Assembly: GCA_029237695.1 (NCBI GenBank)
Contig: CM055277.1
Location: 39,590,242 to 39,654,241, forward strand
DNA length: 64,000 bases
Origin: Conchocele bisecta
Lineage: Eukaryota > Mollusca > Bivalvia > Lucinida > Thyasiridae
Reading direction: 5' to 3'
The first letter of the stretch is position 1; each line of letters opens with the position of its first letter. Below are positions 30,801-45,800 of the stretch, piece by piece. The notes under the pieces were generated by a model. That model ran no database searches. It was given only the letters and a program-made list of their open reading frames with translations, and was not told the origin of the DNA. The translations under genes were made by a program, and so were the position numbers.

Positions 30801-33800
30801 TTTTGGCTTGTAGGTCAAAAAGCTTTTAAACCGTAATAGCTACAGACTTGAAACTTGGTATGTATCTTCCTGATGATGAGTAAATGCGCAAAGTTTATTT
30901 TGATTCTTGGTTTTGGTCATGTATTATCCCTCCCTATTTCGACTTAGAATTTCTCAATTTTGATATTTGATACCACCCCCGGGTCATGGATTATCTCCCC
31001 TTTTGGAATTTTGCCTAGTTTATTATCAAAGCGATATGTGGGGCATCCGTGTTGTATAAATTCATTTTCTAGTTTACTTTCATCACATTTTTGCGGAAAC
31101 ACATAGCCATTTTTTTTAGTCAAAAGGTTTGTACAAGCTTCTTCATCATGGTATATCTTGCTACAATATTTGGACACTTGATATATGTGAGCATTTGGAA
31201 CACACTTATGTGGCAATTAACATGACCTTAACCTTTTTTACCTTCATATTTTTGCGGAAACATTTTTTTTTCATCAAAAAGTTTGTACAAGTTTTTCATC
31301 ATGATATAACTTTAATATTACTTAACGTATTGCTTCAATATTTGTACACTTGATATATGTGATCGTTCGCAACACCCTCATGTCGCCATTAACATGACAT
31401 TGACCTTTTTAGCTCGACTATTCAAAGAATAGTTAGAGCTTATGTAGTCACCGTCACGCCTTGGTTAAGGTTTTTAGTCAATACTCCTGGCCCTACACCC
31501 ACCATACTTGGAAAACTTCATCTCCTAGTGATGTACATCAACCTTGAATTACTTAGTTAATTCCCTTGGTTAAGGTTTTTAGTCAACCTTGGTTAAGGTT
31601 TTTAGTCAACCTTGTACATGGAATACTATTGTGCATACAGACACCATATTTGGACAACCTTTTCTCATAGGGATGTACATCAATAACCCCTGATCTATAT
31701 TTGACCTTGACCTACATTTCCTCTTGAATTACTTACTTAATTCCCCTTGGTTAAGGTTTTTAGTCAAGCTTGTAGATGGAATACTCCTGGCCCTACACCA
31801 ACCATACTTGGAAAACTTCATCTCCTTGTGATGTACATCCTTGGATTACTTAGTTATTTCCCCATTGGTTAAGGTTTTTAGTCACGCTTGTATATGGAAT
31901 ACTCCTGGGCCTACAGCAACCGTACTTGGACAACTTCATCTCCTAGTGATGTACATCAATAATCCCTGACCTATATTTGACCTTGACCTACTTTTACCCT
32001 TTGATTACTTACTTAATTCCCCTTGGTTAAGGTTTTTAGTCAAGCTTGTAGATGGAATACTCCTGGCCCTACACCAACCATACTTGGACAACTTCATCTC
32101 CTAGTGATGTACATAAAAAAACCCTGACCTATATTTGACCTTGACCTACATTTAACATTGAATTACTTGATTACTTACTTAATTCCCCTTGGTTAAGGTT
32201 TTTAGTCAAGCTTGTACATGGAATACTATTGTGCATACATATACCATGCTTGGACAACCTTTTCTCATAGGGATGTATAACCCCTGATCTATATTTGACC
32301 TTGACCTACATGTAACCTTGAATTACTTAGTTAATTCCCCTTGGTTAAGGTTTTTAGTCAACCTTGGTTAAGGTTTTTAGTCAAGCTTGTAGATGGAATA
32401 CTATTGTGCATACAGACACCATACTTAGACAACCTTTTCTCATAGGGATGTACATCAATAACCCCTGATCTATATTTGACCTTGACCTACATTTCCTCTT
32501 GAAGTACTTACTTAATTCCCCTTGGTTAAGGTTTTTAGTTAACCTTGGTTATGGTTTTTAGTCCAGCTTGTACATGGAATACTATTGTGCATACAGACAC
32601 CATACTTGAATAACTTTTTCTCATACGGATGTACATCAATAACCCCTGACCTATATTTTACATTGACCTACATTTAACCTTGAATTACTTAATTATTTCC
32701 CCTTGGTTAAGGTTTGTACTCAAACTTGCTTAAGGTTTATAGTCAAGCTTGTATATGAAATACTCCTGGGCCTACAGCAACCATACTTGGACAACTTCAT
32801 CTCCTAGTGATGTACATCAATAATCCCTGACCTATATTTGACCTTGACCTACTTTTACCCTTGGCTTACTTAGTTATTTCCCCTTGGTTAAGGTTTTTAG
32901 TCACGCTTGTATATGGAATACTCCTGGGCCTACAGCAACCATACTTGGAAAACTTCATCTCCTAGTGATGTACATCAATAACCCCTGACCTATATCTGAT
33001 ATTGACCTACATTTAACCTTGAATTACTTAGTTAATTTCCCTTGGTTACGGTTTTTAGTCAACCTTGGTTAAGGTTTTTATGCGGGCCTCGGCCACCTTC
33101 TTTGTCAAGCTATGTGTACATCGACAACCCTCGTAGTCGAGCTATGCTGTTCTCCTACAGCTCTTGTTTATCTTCATCTTGACATGTTTGCGGAAATCCT
33201 TAGCCATATTCTTGCGTCAAAATATTTTTACAAGTTTCTTCATCATCGTATAACATTAATATTACTTGATGGATTGCTTCAATATTTGGACATTTGATAC
33301 ATGTAAGCGTTTAGAACACACTCACGCCGCCATTAACATGACCGTGACCTATTTGACCTTCACATGGTTGTGGTGGAAACACCATTTTTTATGTCAAAAA
33401 AGTTTCTTCAACCTTGACCTTTTTCATGTGTTAAGTATGCACTTCTCTGGTGGTTTTTATACGACCATTTTAAAAAATTGGCAGAAATAAGGCAGATAGT
33501 CGCCTACACTGGTTGGGCGGTTGTTTGGGAGCATGCGAAAGGTAATTTGACAATGGGATTTATCCTTAACCCTTTCACCCCTAAGTAACTGGAATGGATT
33601 TTGATATGCTACATTTACAACCAATCCAACCGTCACAAAATGGTTTTCTGACTAGTCCATTTATGAAAAGGGGGTGTTTTTGTTGTAAAAAATATGAAAA
33701 TTACTTGCAAAAGTGCAGATCCTGATGAGACGGCTCGTTACGAGCCGGCTCATCTGGATCTGCACTGTTTGCATAAACCGTTATAGCGGGATTTCGGGTT

Positions 33801-36800
33801 CAATGGGTTAAAGAAATTATGATATCCCTATGGCGCTCAGGTATATTTTAGGTTTGGCTTTGTTGTTACATGAGAGTTTAATCTGGTTATACCCATTATA
33901 AATGTAGTAATATTAGTACTAATCCTGTTACTTTTAGGGAGTGGGGCTAAGTAGTGTGGTGAGGAACTGGCACCAGGTCAATTTATTCTAATTTTGGGGC
34001 CAAATATATAATTTTTATGCCCCACCACGATAGTGGAGGGGGCGTTTAGTGTTACCCTTGTCCGTCCATCCCGTCCGTCCGTCCGTCACAAAACTTTAAC
34101 GCTTGGGTAAAAAAAAAAAATTCACTTGGAATTTGGCCTCATTTATTATCAAAGCGATATGTGTGGCATCCGTATTCTATGAACACATTTTCTAGTTTTA
34201 TGTATATATATTCAGTTCTGATTTTGGGATCCCCCGCCCCCATTATGACAGTTGAAACTGGAATTTAACCTTGTTGACCTGGCCTAAAATTACCTTCGCA
34301 GTTGTCATGCCATTAAACACAATTAAATGTATAAATACATGTAAATACACTGATCCATATATTTTGTGATATTGCAGATTGGAGAGCAAGGTACAACACA
34401 TGCGGGTGCCCAAAAGTAAACACTGTGAATATAAGAACATGAAGCCAACCCTGGTAAGTTGGTGTGTTGTCACGGGGCAGTTATTTACAAGAACTCTATC
34501 ATATTATTTATCAGGTATAGAGAATATATGACTACTGTCTGTTACACGTTTTCCTGACAACCCGCTTTTGTCTATTACCGTAATCATATTAAATCTAAAA
34601 CATATTTATATGTAAATACTTTTTCATTGGTAACAAAAATTCACCCTCTCAAAACTATTTTATTTCATGAAATTCCATCAAATTATATTTCGAAAAAGCA
34701 ATTTTCCAATGCACATTTAACATGGGGGCAATCTAACTGTTTACAAGATGGTCTCGGTTGACAGGTCCGGCTGAGAGAAGACTGCCAGAGGTTGACGGAC
34801 CAACAGCTCCTGTTGGAGAGGGCCATCAGACAAGAAGAAAGGTTTGTCAACTCACGGGGATGGTTCTGGCCTAGAGGTTAGAGCTCAGGGGCCCGTTTCA
34901 CTAAACTTCATACGACTAAAATGTTCGTAAGTGCAAAATTATGATAGTCTGTAAATTTCACATTAACAATGTTTTCTTGTAAATAATTGTTGCATTTACA
35001 TTTATTGAGCATAGGCTGCATATGCAGCCTATGCTCAATAAATGTAAATCCATCAATTCAAATTTGCAGACGATTCTAAATTTGCGCTTACGAACATTTT
35101 AGTCGTAAGAAGTTTAGTGAAACGGCCCCCTGGACTTCAATACCAGAGTGTGGGTGGTGGTCGGGCGAATGAGACGGCGTAAATTAAAATATGGGTTCCT
35201 CCTTATAGGAATCATGATTTGCCTGGTTTGGCCCTCAGGTACGTTTTTATCTTTGGCTCTTTAGTTACCTAGGAGTTATTGCCCATTATAAAAGTAGTAA
35301 GATTATTACTGATCCTACTGCTTTTGGGAGGGGCCAAGTGATTTTGGTGTGGCGAGGACCTGGCATCTGATCAGGATTATTCTGATTTCAGGGCTGAATA
35401 TATAGTTTTGTTATTGTAAATATTCAGTTCTGATTTTGGGATTTTTCCCCCATTTGTACATGTACAACAGTACTTGAACATGTACGTGTACTTGTACAGG
35501 TAATATGTGGGATTTAGTACTAAACCCATTGACCCGGCCTTAAATGACCGTAGCTGTTGATAGGCCGTTAAACCCCAACAAACAAACAATACCAGAGTGT
35601 GGTGATTGGTCGGGAGCATGTGATGGGTAATTTAATGATCGGGGTTTATCCTTACCGGAGACCTGGTTTGGCCCTCAGGTATGTCTTTCGCATTCTTCTA
35701 TGCGAGTTGAATCTGATTATACCCCTTATAAGAGTAATATGATTATTTCTAATCTTAATCCTTTTTGGGGAACGGGCCTGGTGACTGGTGTGGTATGGAC
35801 CTGGTACCAGGTCGGGTTATTCTAATTTCAGGGGTGGATTAAAAAAAAAATTGATTTAAATATTCTGTTCTGATTTTGATTTTCCCTCCATTGCAGCAGG
35901 TTAAATGTGGGATCGAACCCGTTGGCCTAGCTTTAATAAACACCAATAAATCAAACCAATAACAGAGGTTGTGGGTTAAATCCTCGCCCTAGGTATGAAA
36001 AATACTTTCTTATATTTCCATTCCACTGGTCTTTCGGAGACTTGGAGCTTGGGTTCCACTCTATATATGGCTGTGACTGGAGAAATGGGACTTATGGTAT
36101 ATGCGACCAGTGTAGTCCCAGATCAGACTGCTCCATTCAGTCAGCGAAACATCGTTCCTGCTTTTAAGAAACTAATAAAGCCTTAACAAACTGGCTTTTA
36201 CTGCACTAGCTAGACTGGCCACACATGCCATAAACCCCATTTCTCCAGTCACAGCCACATATGACCTTAGCTGTTGCAGGGTCGTTAAGCCCATTCCCTT
36301 TTACTTTTGTCAACTCGAGGTCAATGTTGGCCGGTGTTGGCTGCGCATTGATCCAATACGTGCTGACAGATAACAAGATCCTGTATCAGGCATTGACAAA
36401 TATGCAGCAAAACCATACAGTCAAACATATGGATAAACATGGAGCCAAACATATGGATAAACATGGAGCCAAACATATGGATAAACATGGAGCCAAATAT
36501 ATGGATACACATGGAGCCAAATATATGGATAAACATGGAGCCAAACATATGGATAAACATGGAGCCAAACATGGATAAACATAATGAGCAGACTGTGGCC
36601 GAGGGGTAACACTGTCGCACTGCCATGCTAATGACTGGGGTTCGATTCAGGGTTCAGTTACCGGCGTCAGTATTTCTGAGATACATTGTATTTCCTGCTC
36701 TACTAGTCCTTTCGGATGGGGACTTTAAAAGGTGGTCCCGTGTATCGGGTTTGAAGGAGAGTCTGGGCACGTTAAAGAACCAGAGGGGACTATTCTAATA

Positions 36801-39800
36801 ATAGCTAGGCCCCCTGTGGCCGGTATCCTCTGTATCCACCTCCTTCCTTTCTCCACTTCTTGGAAGACCACATACAAGGTCATCGAGCCAGTGCCTTCAT
36901 TAAATCCAAGCATTTATATTTATTTACATTTGGATAAACATGGAGCCATGGCTGTATGTATGGCTGTATCATTTGTGCCTGTATGTTTGGCTGTATGCTT
37001 GGCTGTATTATGTTTGGCTGTACATGTATGACTTTATGATGTATGGCTGTATTATGTTTGACTGTATTATGTAGGGTTGTAGTATGTATGGCTGTATGTT
37101 TGACTGTATTTTGTATGACTATGTTTGACTGTATTATGTATGCCTGTATGTATGACTGTATTGTGTATGGCTGTATGTATGCCTGTATTGTGTATGACTG
37201 TATGCATGCCTGTATTATGTATGACTGTGTATGACTGTATGTATGGCTGTATTATGTATTTATAACTGTATGTATGGCTGTAATATGTATGACTGTATGT
37301 ATGCCTGTATTATGTATGACTGTATGTATTCCTGTATGTATGGCTGTATTGTGTATGACTGTATGTATGCCTGTATTATGTATGACTGTATGTATGCCTG
37401 TATTATGTATGACTGTATGTATGCATGTATTGTGTATGACTGTATGTATGCCCGTATTATGTATGACTGTATGTATGCCTGTATTGTGTATGACTGTATG
37501 TATGACTATGTATGGCTGTATTGTGTATGACTGTATGTATGCCTGTATTGTCTATGCCTGTATTGTGTATGGCTGTATGTATGCCTGTATTATGTATGAC
37601 TGTATGTATGCCTGTATTTTGCATGGCTGTATGTTTGACTGTATTATGTATGACTGTATGTATGCCTTTATTATGTATGACTGTATTACGTATGACTGTA
37701 TGTATGCCTGTATTATGTATGGCTGTATTATGTATGTCTGTATGTATGCCTGCATTATGGATGACTGTATGTATGGCTGTATGACTGTGTGACTGTATGT
37801 ATGCCTGTATTATGTGTGACTGTATTATGTATGGCTGTATTATGTATGACTGTATATATGGCTGTATTATGTATGACTGTATTTATGGCTATATTATGTA
37901 TGACTGTATGTATGACTGAACGTATGTCTGTATGTATGCCTGTATTATGTATGACTGTATGTATGCCTGTATTATGTATGACTATGTATGCCTGTATTGT
38001 GTATGACTGTATGTATGCCTGTATTGTGTATGACTGTATGTATGCCTGTATTATGTATGACTGTATGTATGGCTGTATTGTGTATGACTGTATGTATGCC
38101 TGTATTGTCTATGCCTGTATTGTGTATGGCTGTATGTATGCCTGTATTATGTATGACTGTATGTATGCCTGTATTTTGCATGACTGTATGTTTGGCTGTA
38201 TTATGTATGACTGTATGTATGCCTTTATTACGTATGACTGTATGTATGCCTGTATTATGTATGGCTGTATTATGTATGTCTGTATGTATGCCTTTATTAT
38301 GTATGACTGTATTATGTATGACTATGTATGCCTGTATTATGTATGGCTGTATTATGTATGTCTGTATGTATGCCTGTATTATGTATGACTGTATGTATGG
38401 CTGTATGACTGTATGTATGCCTGTATTATGTATGCCTGTATTATGTATGACTGTATGTATGCCTGTATTATGTATGGCTGTATTATGTATGTCTGTATGT
38501 ATGCCTGTATTATGTATGACTGTATGTATGACTGTATGTATGCCTGCATTATGTATGTATGACTGTATGTATGACTGTATGTATGACTGTATATATTCCT
38601 GTATTATGTATGACTTTATTTATGGCTATATTATGTATGACTGTATGTATGACTGAACGTATGTCTGTATGTGAACTGTATCCTGATTTCGTATCTGTAT
38701 GATGCTGTTTATGTATGCCTGTATTATGTATGCCTGTATTAAGTATGGCTGTATGTATGCCTGCATTATGTATGACTGTATGTATGCCTGTATTATGTAT
38801 GCCTGTATTATGTATACCTGTAGTGTGTATGACTGTATGTATGGCTGTATATATATGACTGTATGTATGCCTGTATTATGTATGCTGTATGTATGCCTGC
38901 ATTAGTATGACTGTATTGTATGCCTGTATATCCTGTAGTGTTTGACTGTATGTATGGCTGTATTATATATGACTGTATGTATGCCTGTATTATGTATGGC
39001 TGTATGTATGCCTGCATTATGTATGACTGTATGTATGCCTGTATTATGTATACCTGTAGTGTGTTTGACTGTATGTATGGCTGTATTATATATGACTGTA
39101 TGTATGCCTGTATTATGTAATGGCTGTATGTATGCCTGCCATTATGTATTGACTGTATGTATGCCTGTATTATGTATACCTGTAGTGTGTTTGACTGTAT
39201 GTATGGCTGTATTATATATGACTGTATGTATGCCTGTATTATGTATGGCTGTATGTATGCCTGCATTATGTATGACTGTATGTATGCCTGTATTATGTAT
39301 ACCTGTAGTGTGTTTGACTGTATGTATGGCTGTATTATATATGACTGTATGTATGCCTGTATTTGTATGGCTGTAGTATGCCTCATTAGTATGACTGATG
39401 TATGCTGCATTATGTATGACCTGTATTGTATGCCTGTATGGATATTAGTTGCTGTAGTCCGTAATATGTTATGACTGTATGTATGGCTGTATTATATGAT
39501 GACCTGTATTGTATGCTGTATGATGTGTATGTGCCGTATTATGTATGCTGATATGATATGTATGTGTATGACTGCATATAAACTGTATGCTCGTGTATGA
39601 CTGAATGACCTGTTATAGCCTGTATTTGTATGCAAGTATGTATTGCCATATGTACTGTATGGTTAGGCTGATAAATGTATGTCTGTAGTATCTGTATGTA
39701 TGCTGAATGTATGCTGCATTATGTATACTTATGTTGCCTGTATTATGTATCTGTAAGTGTGTATGCGTATGAATGGCCTGTTTATTATATATGACTGTAT

Positions 39801-42800
39801 GTATGCCGGTGTGTGTTTAAAGAACTGTATGTATGGCTGTATTATATATGATGTATGCAGGTGCCTGTATCTGTATGGCTGTATGTATGTCTGTATTAGT
39901 GTATGACTATGTATGCCTGTATCATGTATGCATGTATTATGTATGACTGTATTGTGTATAACTGTATGTATGCCTGTATCATGTATGACTGAATGTATGC
40001 CCTGTATTGTGTTATGACTATGTATGACTGTATGTTGTATGACTTGTATGTGTGCCTGTATTGCATATGCCTGTATTGTGTATGAATGTATGTATGCCTG
40101 TATTGTGTATGACTGTATGTATGCCTGTATTATGTATGACTGTATTTATGGCTATATTATGTATGACTGTATGTATGACTGAATGTATGTCTGTATGTAT
40201 GCCTGTATTATGTATGACTGTATGTATGCCAGTATTATGTATGACTGTATGTATGCCTGTATTATGTATGAATGTATGTATGACTGTATGTATGCCTGTA
40301 TTATGTATGGCTGTATGATGTATGCCTGTATTATGTATGCCTGTATTATGTATGCCTGTATTAAGTATGCGTATGTATGCCTGCATTATGTATGACTGTA
40401 TGTATGCCTATATTATGTATGCCTGTATGTATGACTGAATGTATGTCTGTATGTATGCCTGTATTATGTATGACTGTATGTATGGCTATATTATGTATGA
40501 CTGTATGTATGCCTGTATTATGTATGGCTGTATGATGTATGCCTGTATTATGTATACCTGTATTAAGTATGCGTATGTATGCCTGCATTATGTATGACTG
40601 TATGTATGCCTGTATTATGTATGCCTGTATGTATGACTGAATGTATGTCTGTATGTATGCCTGTATTATGTATGACTGTATGTATGGCTATATTATGTAT
40701 GACTGTATGTATGCCTGTGTTATGTATGAATGTATGTATGCCTGATTTATGTATGACTGTATGTATGCCTGTATTATGTATGGCTGTATGATGTATGCCT
40801 GTATTAAGTATGCCTGTATTAAGTATGGCTGTATGTATGCCTGCATTATGTATGACTGTATGTATGCCTGTATTAAGTATGGCTGTATGTATGCCCGCAT
40901 TATGTATGACTGTATGTATGCCTGTACTATGTATGCCTGTATTATGTATGCCTGTACTATGTATGGCTGTATTATGTATGGCTGCATTATGTATGCCTGT
41001 ATTAAGTATGCCTGTATTAAGTATGACTGTATGTATGCCTGCATTATGTATGACTATGTATGCCTGTATTATGTATGCCTGTATGATGTATGCCTGTATT
41101 ATGTATGCCTGTATGATGTATGCCTGTATTATGTATGCCTGTATTAAGTATGACTGTATGTATGCCTGTACTATGTATGCCTGTATTATGTATGGCTGCA
41201 TTATGTATGCCTGTATTAAGTATGCCTGTATTAAGTATGACTGTATGTATGCCTGCATTATGTATGACTGTATGTATGCCTGTATTATGTATGCCTTTAT
41301 TATGTATGGCTGCATTATGTATGTATGTATGGATGCCTGTATTATGTATGCCTGTATGTATGGCTGTATTATGTATGACTGTATGTATGGCTGTATTATG
41401 TATGGCTGTATGTATGGCTGTATTTTGTATGACTGTATGTATGCCTGTATCATGTATGCCTGTATTATGTATGACTGTATGTTGTATGATTGTATGTATG
41501 CCTGTATTGTGTATGCCTGTATTGTGTATGACTGTATGTATGACTGTATGTATGCCTGTATTGTGTATGACTGCATGTATGCCTGTATTATGTATGACTG
41601 TATGTATGCCTGTATCATGTATGACTGAATGTATGCCTGTATTGTGTATGACTGTTTGTATGACTGTATGTTGTATGTGTGTATGTATGCCTGTATTGTG
41701 TATGCCTGTATTGTGTATGACTGTATGCATGCCTGTATTGTGTATGACTGTATGTATGCCTGTATTGTGTATGACTGTATATATGCCTGTATTGTGTATG
41801 ACTGCATGTATGCCTGTATTATGTATGACTGTATTGTGTATGACTGTATGTATGCCTGTATTGTTGTATGACAGTATTATATCCTGTATGTGTATAACCT
41901 GTATGTATGCCTGTATTATGTAGACTGTATTGTATGACTGTATGTATGCTGTATTGTGTATGAACTGTATTGTGTATGACTGTATGTATGCCTGTATTGT
42001 GTATGACTGTATTGTGTATGACTGTATGTATGCCTCTATCATGTATGACTGAATGTATGCCAGTATGCATGTATGACCATGTATGACTGTATGTTGTATG
42101 ACTGTATGTATGCCTGTATTGTCTATGACTGTATGTATGCCTGTATTGTGTATGGCTGTATGTATGCCTGTATTGTGTATGACTGCATTGTGTATGACTG
42201 TATGTATGCCTGTATTATGTATGACTGTATTGTGTATGTCTGTTTCATGTATGACTGAATGTATGCCTGTATTGTGTATGACTATGTTGTATGCCTGTAT
42301 TGTGTTTGACTGTATGTATGCCTGTATTGTGTATGACTGTATGTATGCCTGTATTGTGTATGACTGTATGTATGTCTGTATTGTGTATGACTGTATGTAT
42401 GCCTGTATTGTGTATGACTGTATGCATGCCTGTATTGTGTATGACTGTATGTATGCCTGTATTGTGTATGACTGTATGCATGCCTGTATTGTGTATGACT
42501 GTATGTATGCCTGTATTATGTATGACTGTATTGTGTATGCCTGTATTATGTATGACTGTATGTATGCCTGTATTATGTTTGACTATGTATGCCTGTATGT
42601 AAGCCTGTATTGTATGTATGCCTGTATTATGTATGACTATTTTGCCTGTATTGTGTATGACTGTATGTAAGCCTGTATTGTGTATGTCTGTGTTATGTAT
42701 GACTGTATGTATGACTGTATTATGTATGACTATATATGCCTGTATTATGTATGACTGTATTGTGTATGCCTGTATTATGTATGCCTGTATTATGTATGAC

Positions 42801-45800
42801 TATGTATGACTGTATTATGTATGACTGTATGTATGCCTGTATTATGTATGACTGTATGTATGCCTATATTGTGTATGACTGTATGTATGGCTGTATTGTG
42901 TATGACTGTATGTATGGCTGCATGGTGTATGACTGTATGTATGGCTGTATTATGTATGACTGTATCTATGCCTGTATTATCTATGACTGTATGTATGTCT
43001 GTATTATGTATTGCTGTTTGTATGCCTGTATTATGTATGACTATGTATGCCTGTATTGCTGTATGTATGCATATATTATGTATGACTGTATGTATGGCTG
43101 TATTATGTATAACTGTATGCACGGCTGTAGTATGTATTGCTGTATGTATGCCTGTATTATGTATGGCTGTATGTACGGCTGTATTATGTATAACTGTGTG
43201 TATGCCTGTACTATGTATAACTGTATGTATGGCTGTATTATGTATAACTGTATGTATGTCTGTATTATGTATTGCTGTATGTATGCCTGTATTATGTATT
43301 GCTGTATGTATGCCTGTATTATGTCTGACTGTATGTATGCCTGTATTATGTATAACTGTAGGTATGCCTGTATTATGTATAACTGTATGTATGGCTGTAT
43401 TATGTATGCCTGTATGTTACAGACAGATAGAGAAGCTGACAGATGAGGAGAGAGCCACGACAGGAAACAACACATCACACGATCTCATCCTCCAGGTGGG
43501 ACAGTAAAACCTCTCTAAGCAGTACGGACATCCGGACAATGTGTGTTCAGTTCAGACAGGTTTCAGTGTAGTTTGTGGCTGTAATATAAGGCCATAAAAA
43601 AGTAGTTTGATTCTCGGTCACATGGTTTGCGGAATGTGACGAGGGAGGGCGGAATTCTTTAATACATTTTTTTTTCAGATGTTCGTCTCTGATTTTTTTC
43701 AAGTTGCCAGATTTGTTCTATAAACTTATTATAACCTCCTTAGATGTGAAAAATCACCAGATTTTCATCAGCCATGATTGGGTTTAACATATGTTTGCCT
43801 GGTAGTGTTTTTTGTTGAGCCCGAAAGCGGAAAGCGAGACATAGTGATCACAATGACGTCCGGGTGTCTGTGCGTCCGACCGTCCGTCCGAAATCTGTGT
43901 TAAAGTTTTTAAATACCTTATATCTCTGCAGTCCTAAGTCACATTGACTTGAAACTTCATATGCTTATTAGTTATGATCCATATATTCATGCTGTATCCC
44001 ACTCATGTGGTCCAAGGTCAAGGTCAAATGACTTAGAAGTTTGCATTCCGAAATCTGTGTTAAAGTTTTTAAATACCTTATATCTGTGCAGTCCTAAGTC
44101 ACATTGACTTGAAACTTCATATGCTTATTAGTCATGATCCATATATTCGTGCTGTATCACACTCATGCGGCCCCTGTATCCAAGGTCAAGGTCAAATGAC
44201 TTAGAAGTTTGCGTTCCGAAATCTGCGTTAAAGTTTTTAAATACCTTATATCTGTGCAGTCCTAAGTCACATTGACTTGAAACTTCATATACTTATTAGT
44301 CATGATCCATATATTCATTCTGTGTCCCAATCATGCGGCCCCTGTGTCCAAGGTCAAGGTCAAATGACTTAGAAGTTTGCGTTCCGAAATCTGTGTTAAA
44401 GTTTTTAAATACCTTATATCTCTGCAGTCCTAAGTCACATTGACTTGAAACTTCATATGCTTATTAGTCATCATCCATATATTCATTCTGTGTCCCACTC
44501 ATGCGGCCCCTGTGCCCCTATGTCAAGGTCAAATGACTTAGAAGTTTGTGTTAAAGTTTCTGTCAAAATTTGCGTTAAAGTTTTCACATACCTACTATCT
44601 CTGTAACCGTCGGTCAGATTTGCTTGAAACTTTGTATGCTTATTGGGCATCAAACTTCAAATAAATACACTCTGAGACCATCGAATGCCTCGGCGGGCTC
44701 GACATGCGGGCCGCGGCCATCTCGTTATTGATACTGCGGCAAATTTACAGTACAATTTTATTTCTCCATGACGATAAAATGCTCAACGCACAGGAATGTT
44801 TTTGACGTATTGATATCCGAGAACCAAAGTACTTTTTTATGGCCTAACTGGGGAAATGGGGCTTATGAGATTTGTGACCAATGTAACTTCAGATGAAATA
44901 GCACACTCCTGTAGCCTGATATCGAGCTATATTCCTTATAAGAAGCATGACCGGTAGTTAATATATATAAAGAAAATGTGTGTATGCTGTCACAGGTGGA
45001 AGACTCAGACCTATGACACCAAAAAAATGCCTATTAAAAAAATCACATTACCCTACCCACTTGGTCTCGTACATTACCATATTCTGTTTATAGAAAGGTG
45101 GGTATGAATATGGCTATTATAGAAAGAGCCCTCTCTTTTCCGATTCGCACAAACACAATAAACATCGATTAAATGTATGAAATATGTCTCTGGCAATCGA
45201 TAAAGGTATTAGGTATGTGAATATACTCACTTCAAATCGCTGTATTTATTGAGTTATTCGTGTTTTGATTACCCCATCCAAACTCCAAAGCGAAAGTTGC
45301 TTGTACAAATGAATCTCACACAGAATCGGAGGCCGTCCGGCGTGGATTATCGGTCATATTTGGCCGATAGCTGATTGCCAGCTCAAACTAATGACGTGCA
45401 CCATGACCATATACATTAGAAACTCCAACCATACAAAGTTCGTCCAATTGTGATTGTTCACCGATCTAAAAAACACTTTTTTGTCTAATTTCGTTCATTA
45501 TCTGGAACCGGGTCAATGCACCATCTTCCATAATACAACCGGAAGCGTCTATGTAAAGAACATCTCTGATTGGCTAAATCTAAACTGTAATGACGTCATT
45601 CAACCTATTTCGGGATTCCAGAAGACATAATCTGATAGTACGCAAATCATGAATGAAAGTAGAAAAAATGTGTTTTTTAGATCGGTGAACGATCACAATT
45701 GGACGAACTTTGTATGGTTGGAGTTGCTAATGTATATGGTCATGGTGCACCACTTTAGTTTGAGCTGGCGATCAGTTATTGGTCAAATATGACCGATAAT

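Larger units (their letters stand above)
34854..36305 (+). mobile_element. Nested SINE insertion flanked by 11-bp direct repeat TTTGTCAACTC
   Basis: The repeat is at 34843-34853 and 36306-36316. The host SINE begins with A box TGGCCTAGAGG (34867), resumes with its B-box part GTTGTGGGTTAAATCCTCG (35966) and ends with AGCTGTTGCAGGGTCGTTAA (36270). It was invaded by family C (34889-35126), two family B copies (about 35155-35587 and 35600-35955) and family D (36060-36263). Confidence 0.8.

Noticed and set aside
36261..36319. Coding upstream of 36320 in the same frame
   Set aside because: This part is the 3' end of a SINE (AGCTGTTGCAGGGTCGTTAA); open by chance.
37231..43507. Long open frames on both strands (up to 414 codons, CMTVCMP- or IQAYIQS-type repeats)
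   Set aside because: Repeat blocks of 12 and 15 bases are multiples of three, so frames stay open by arithmetic in both directions. Low complexity, and inside an intron.
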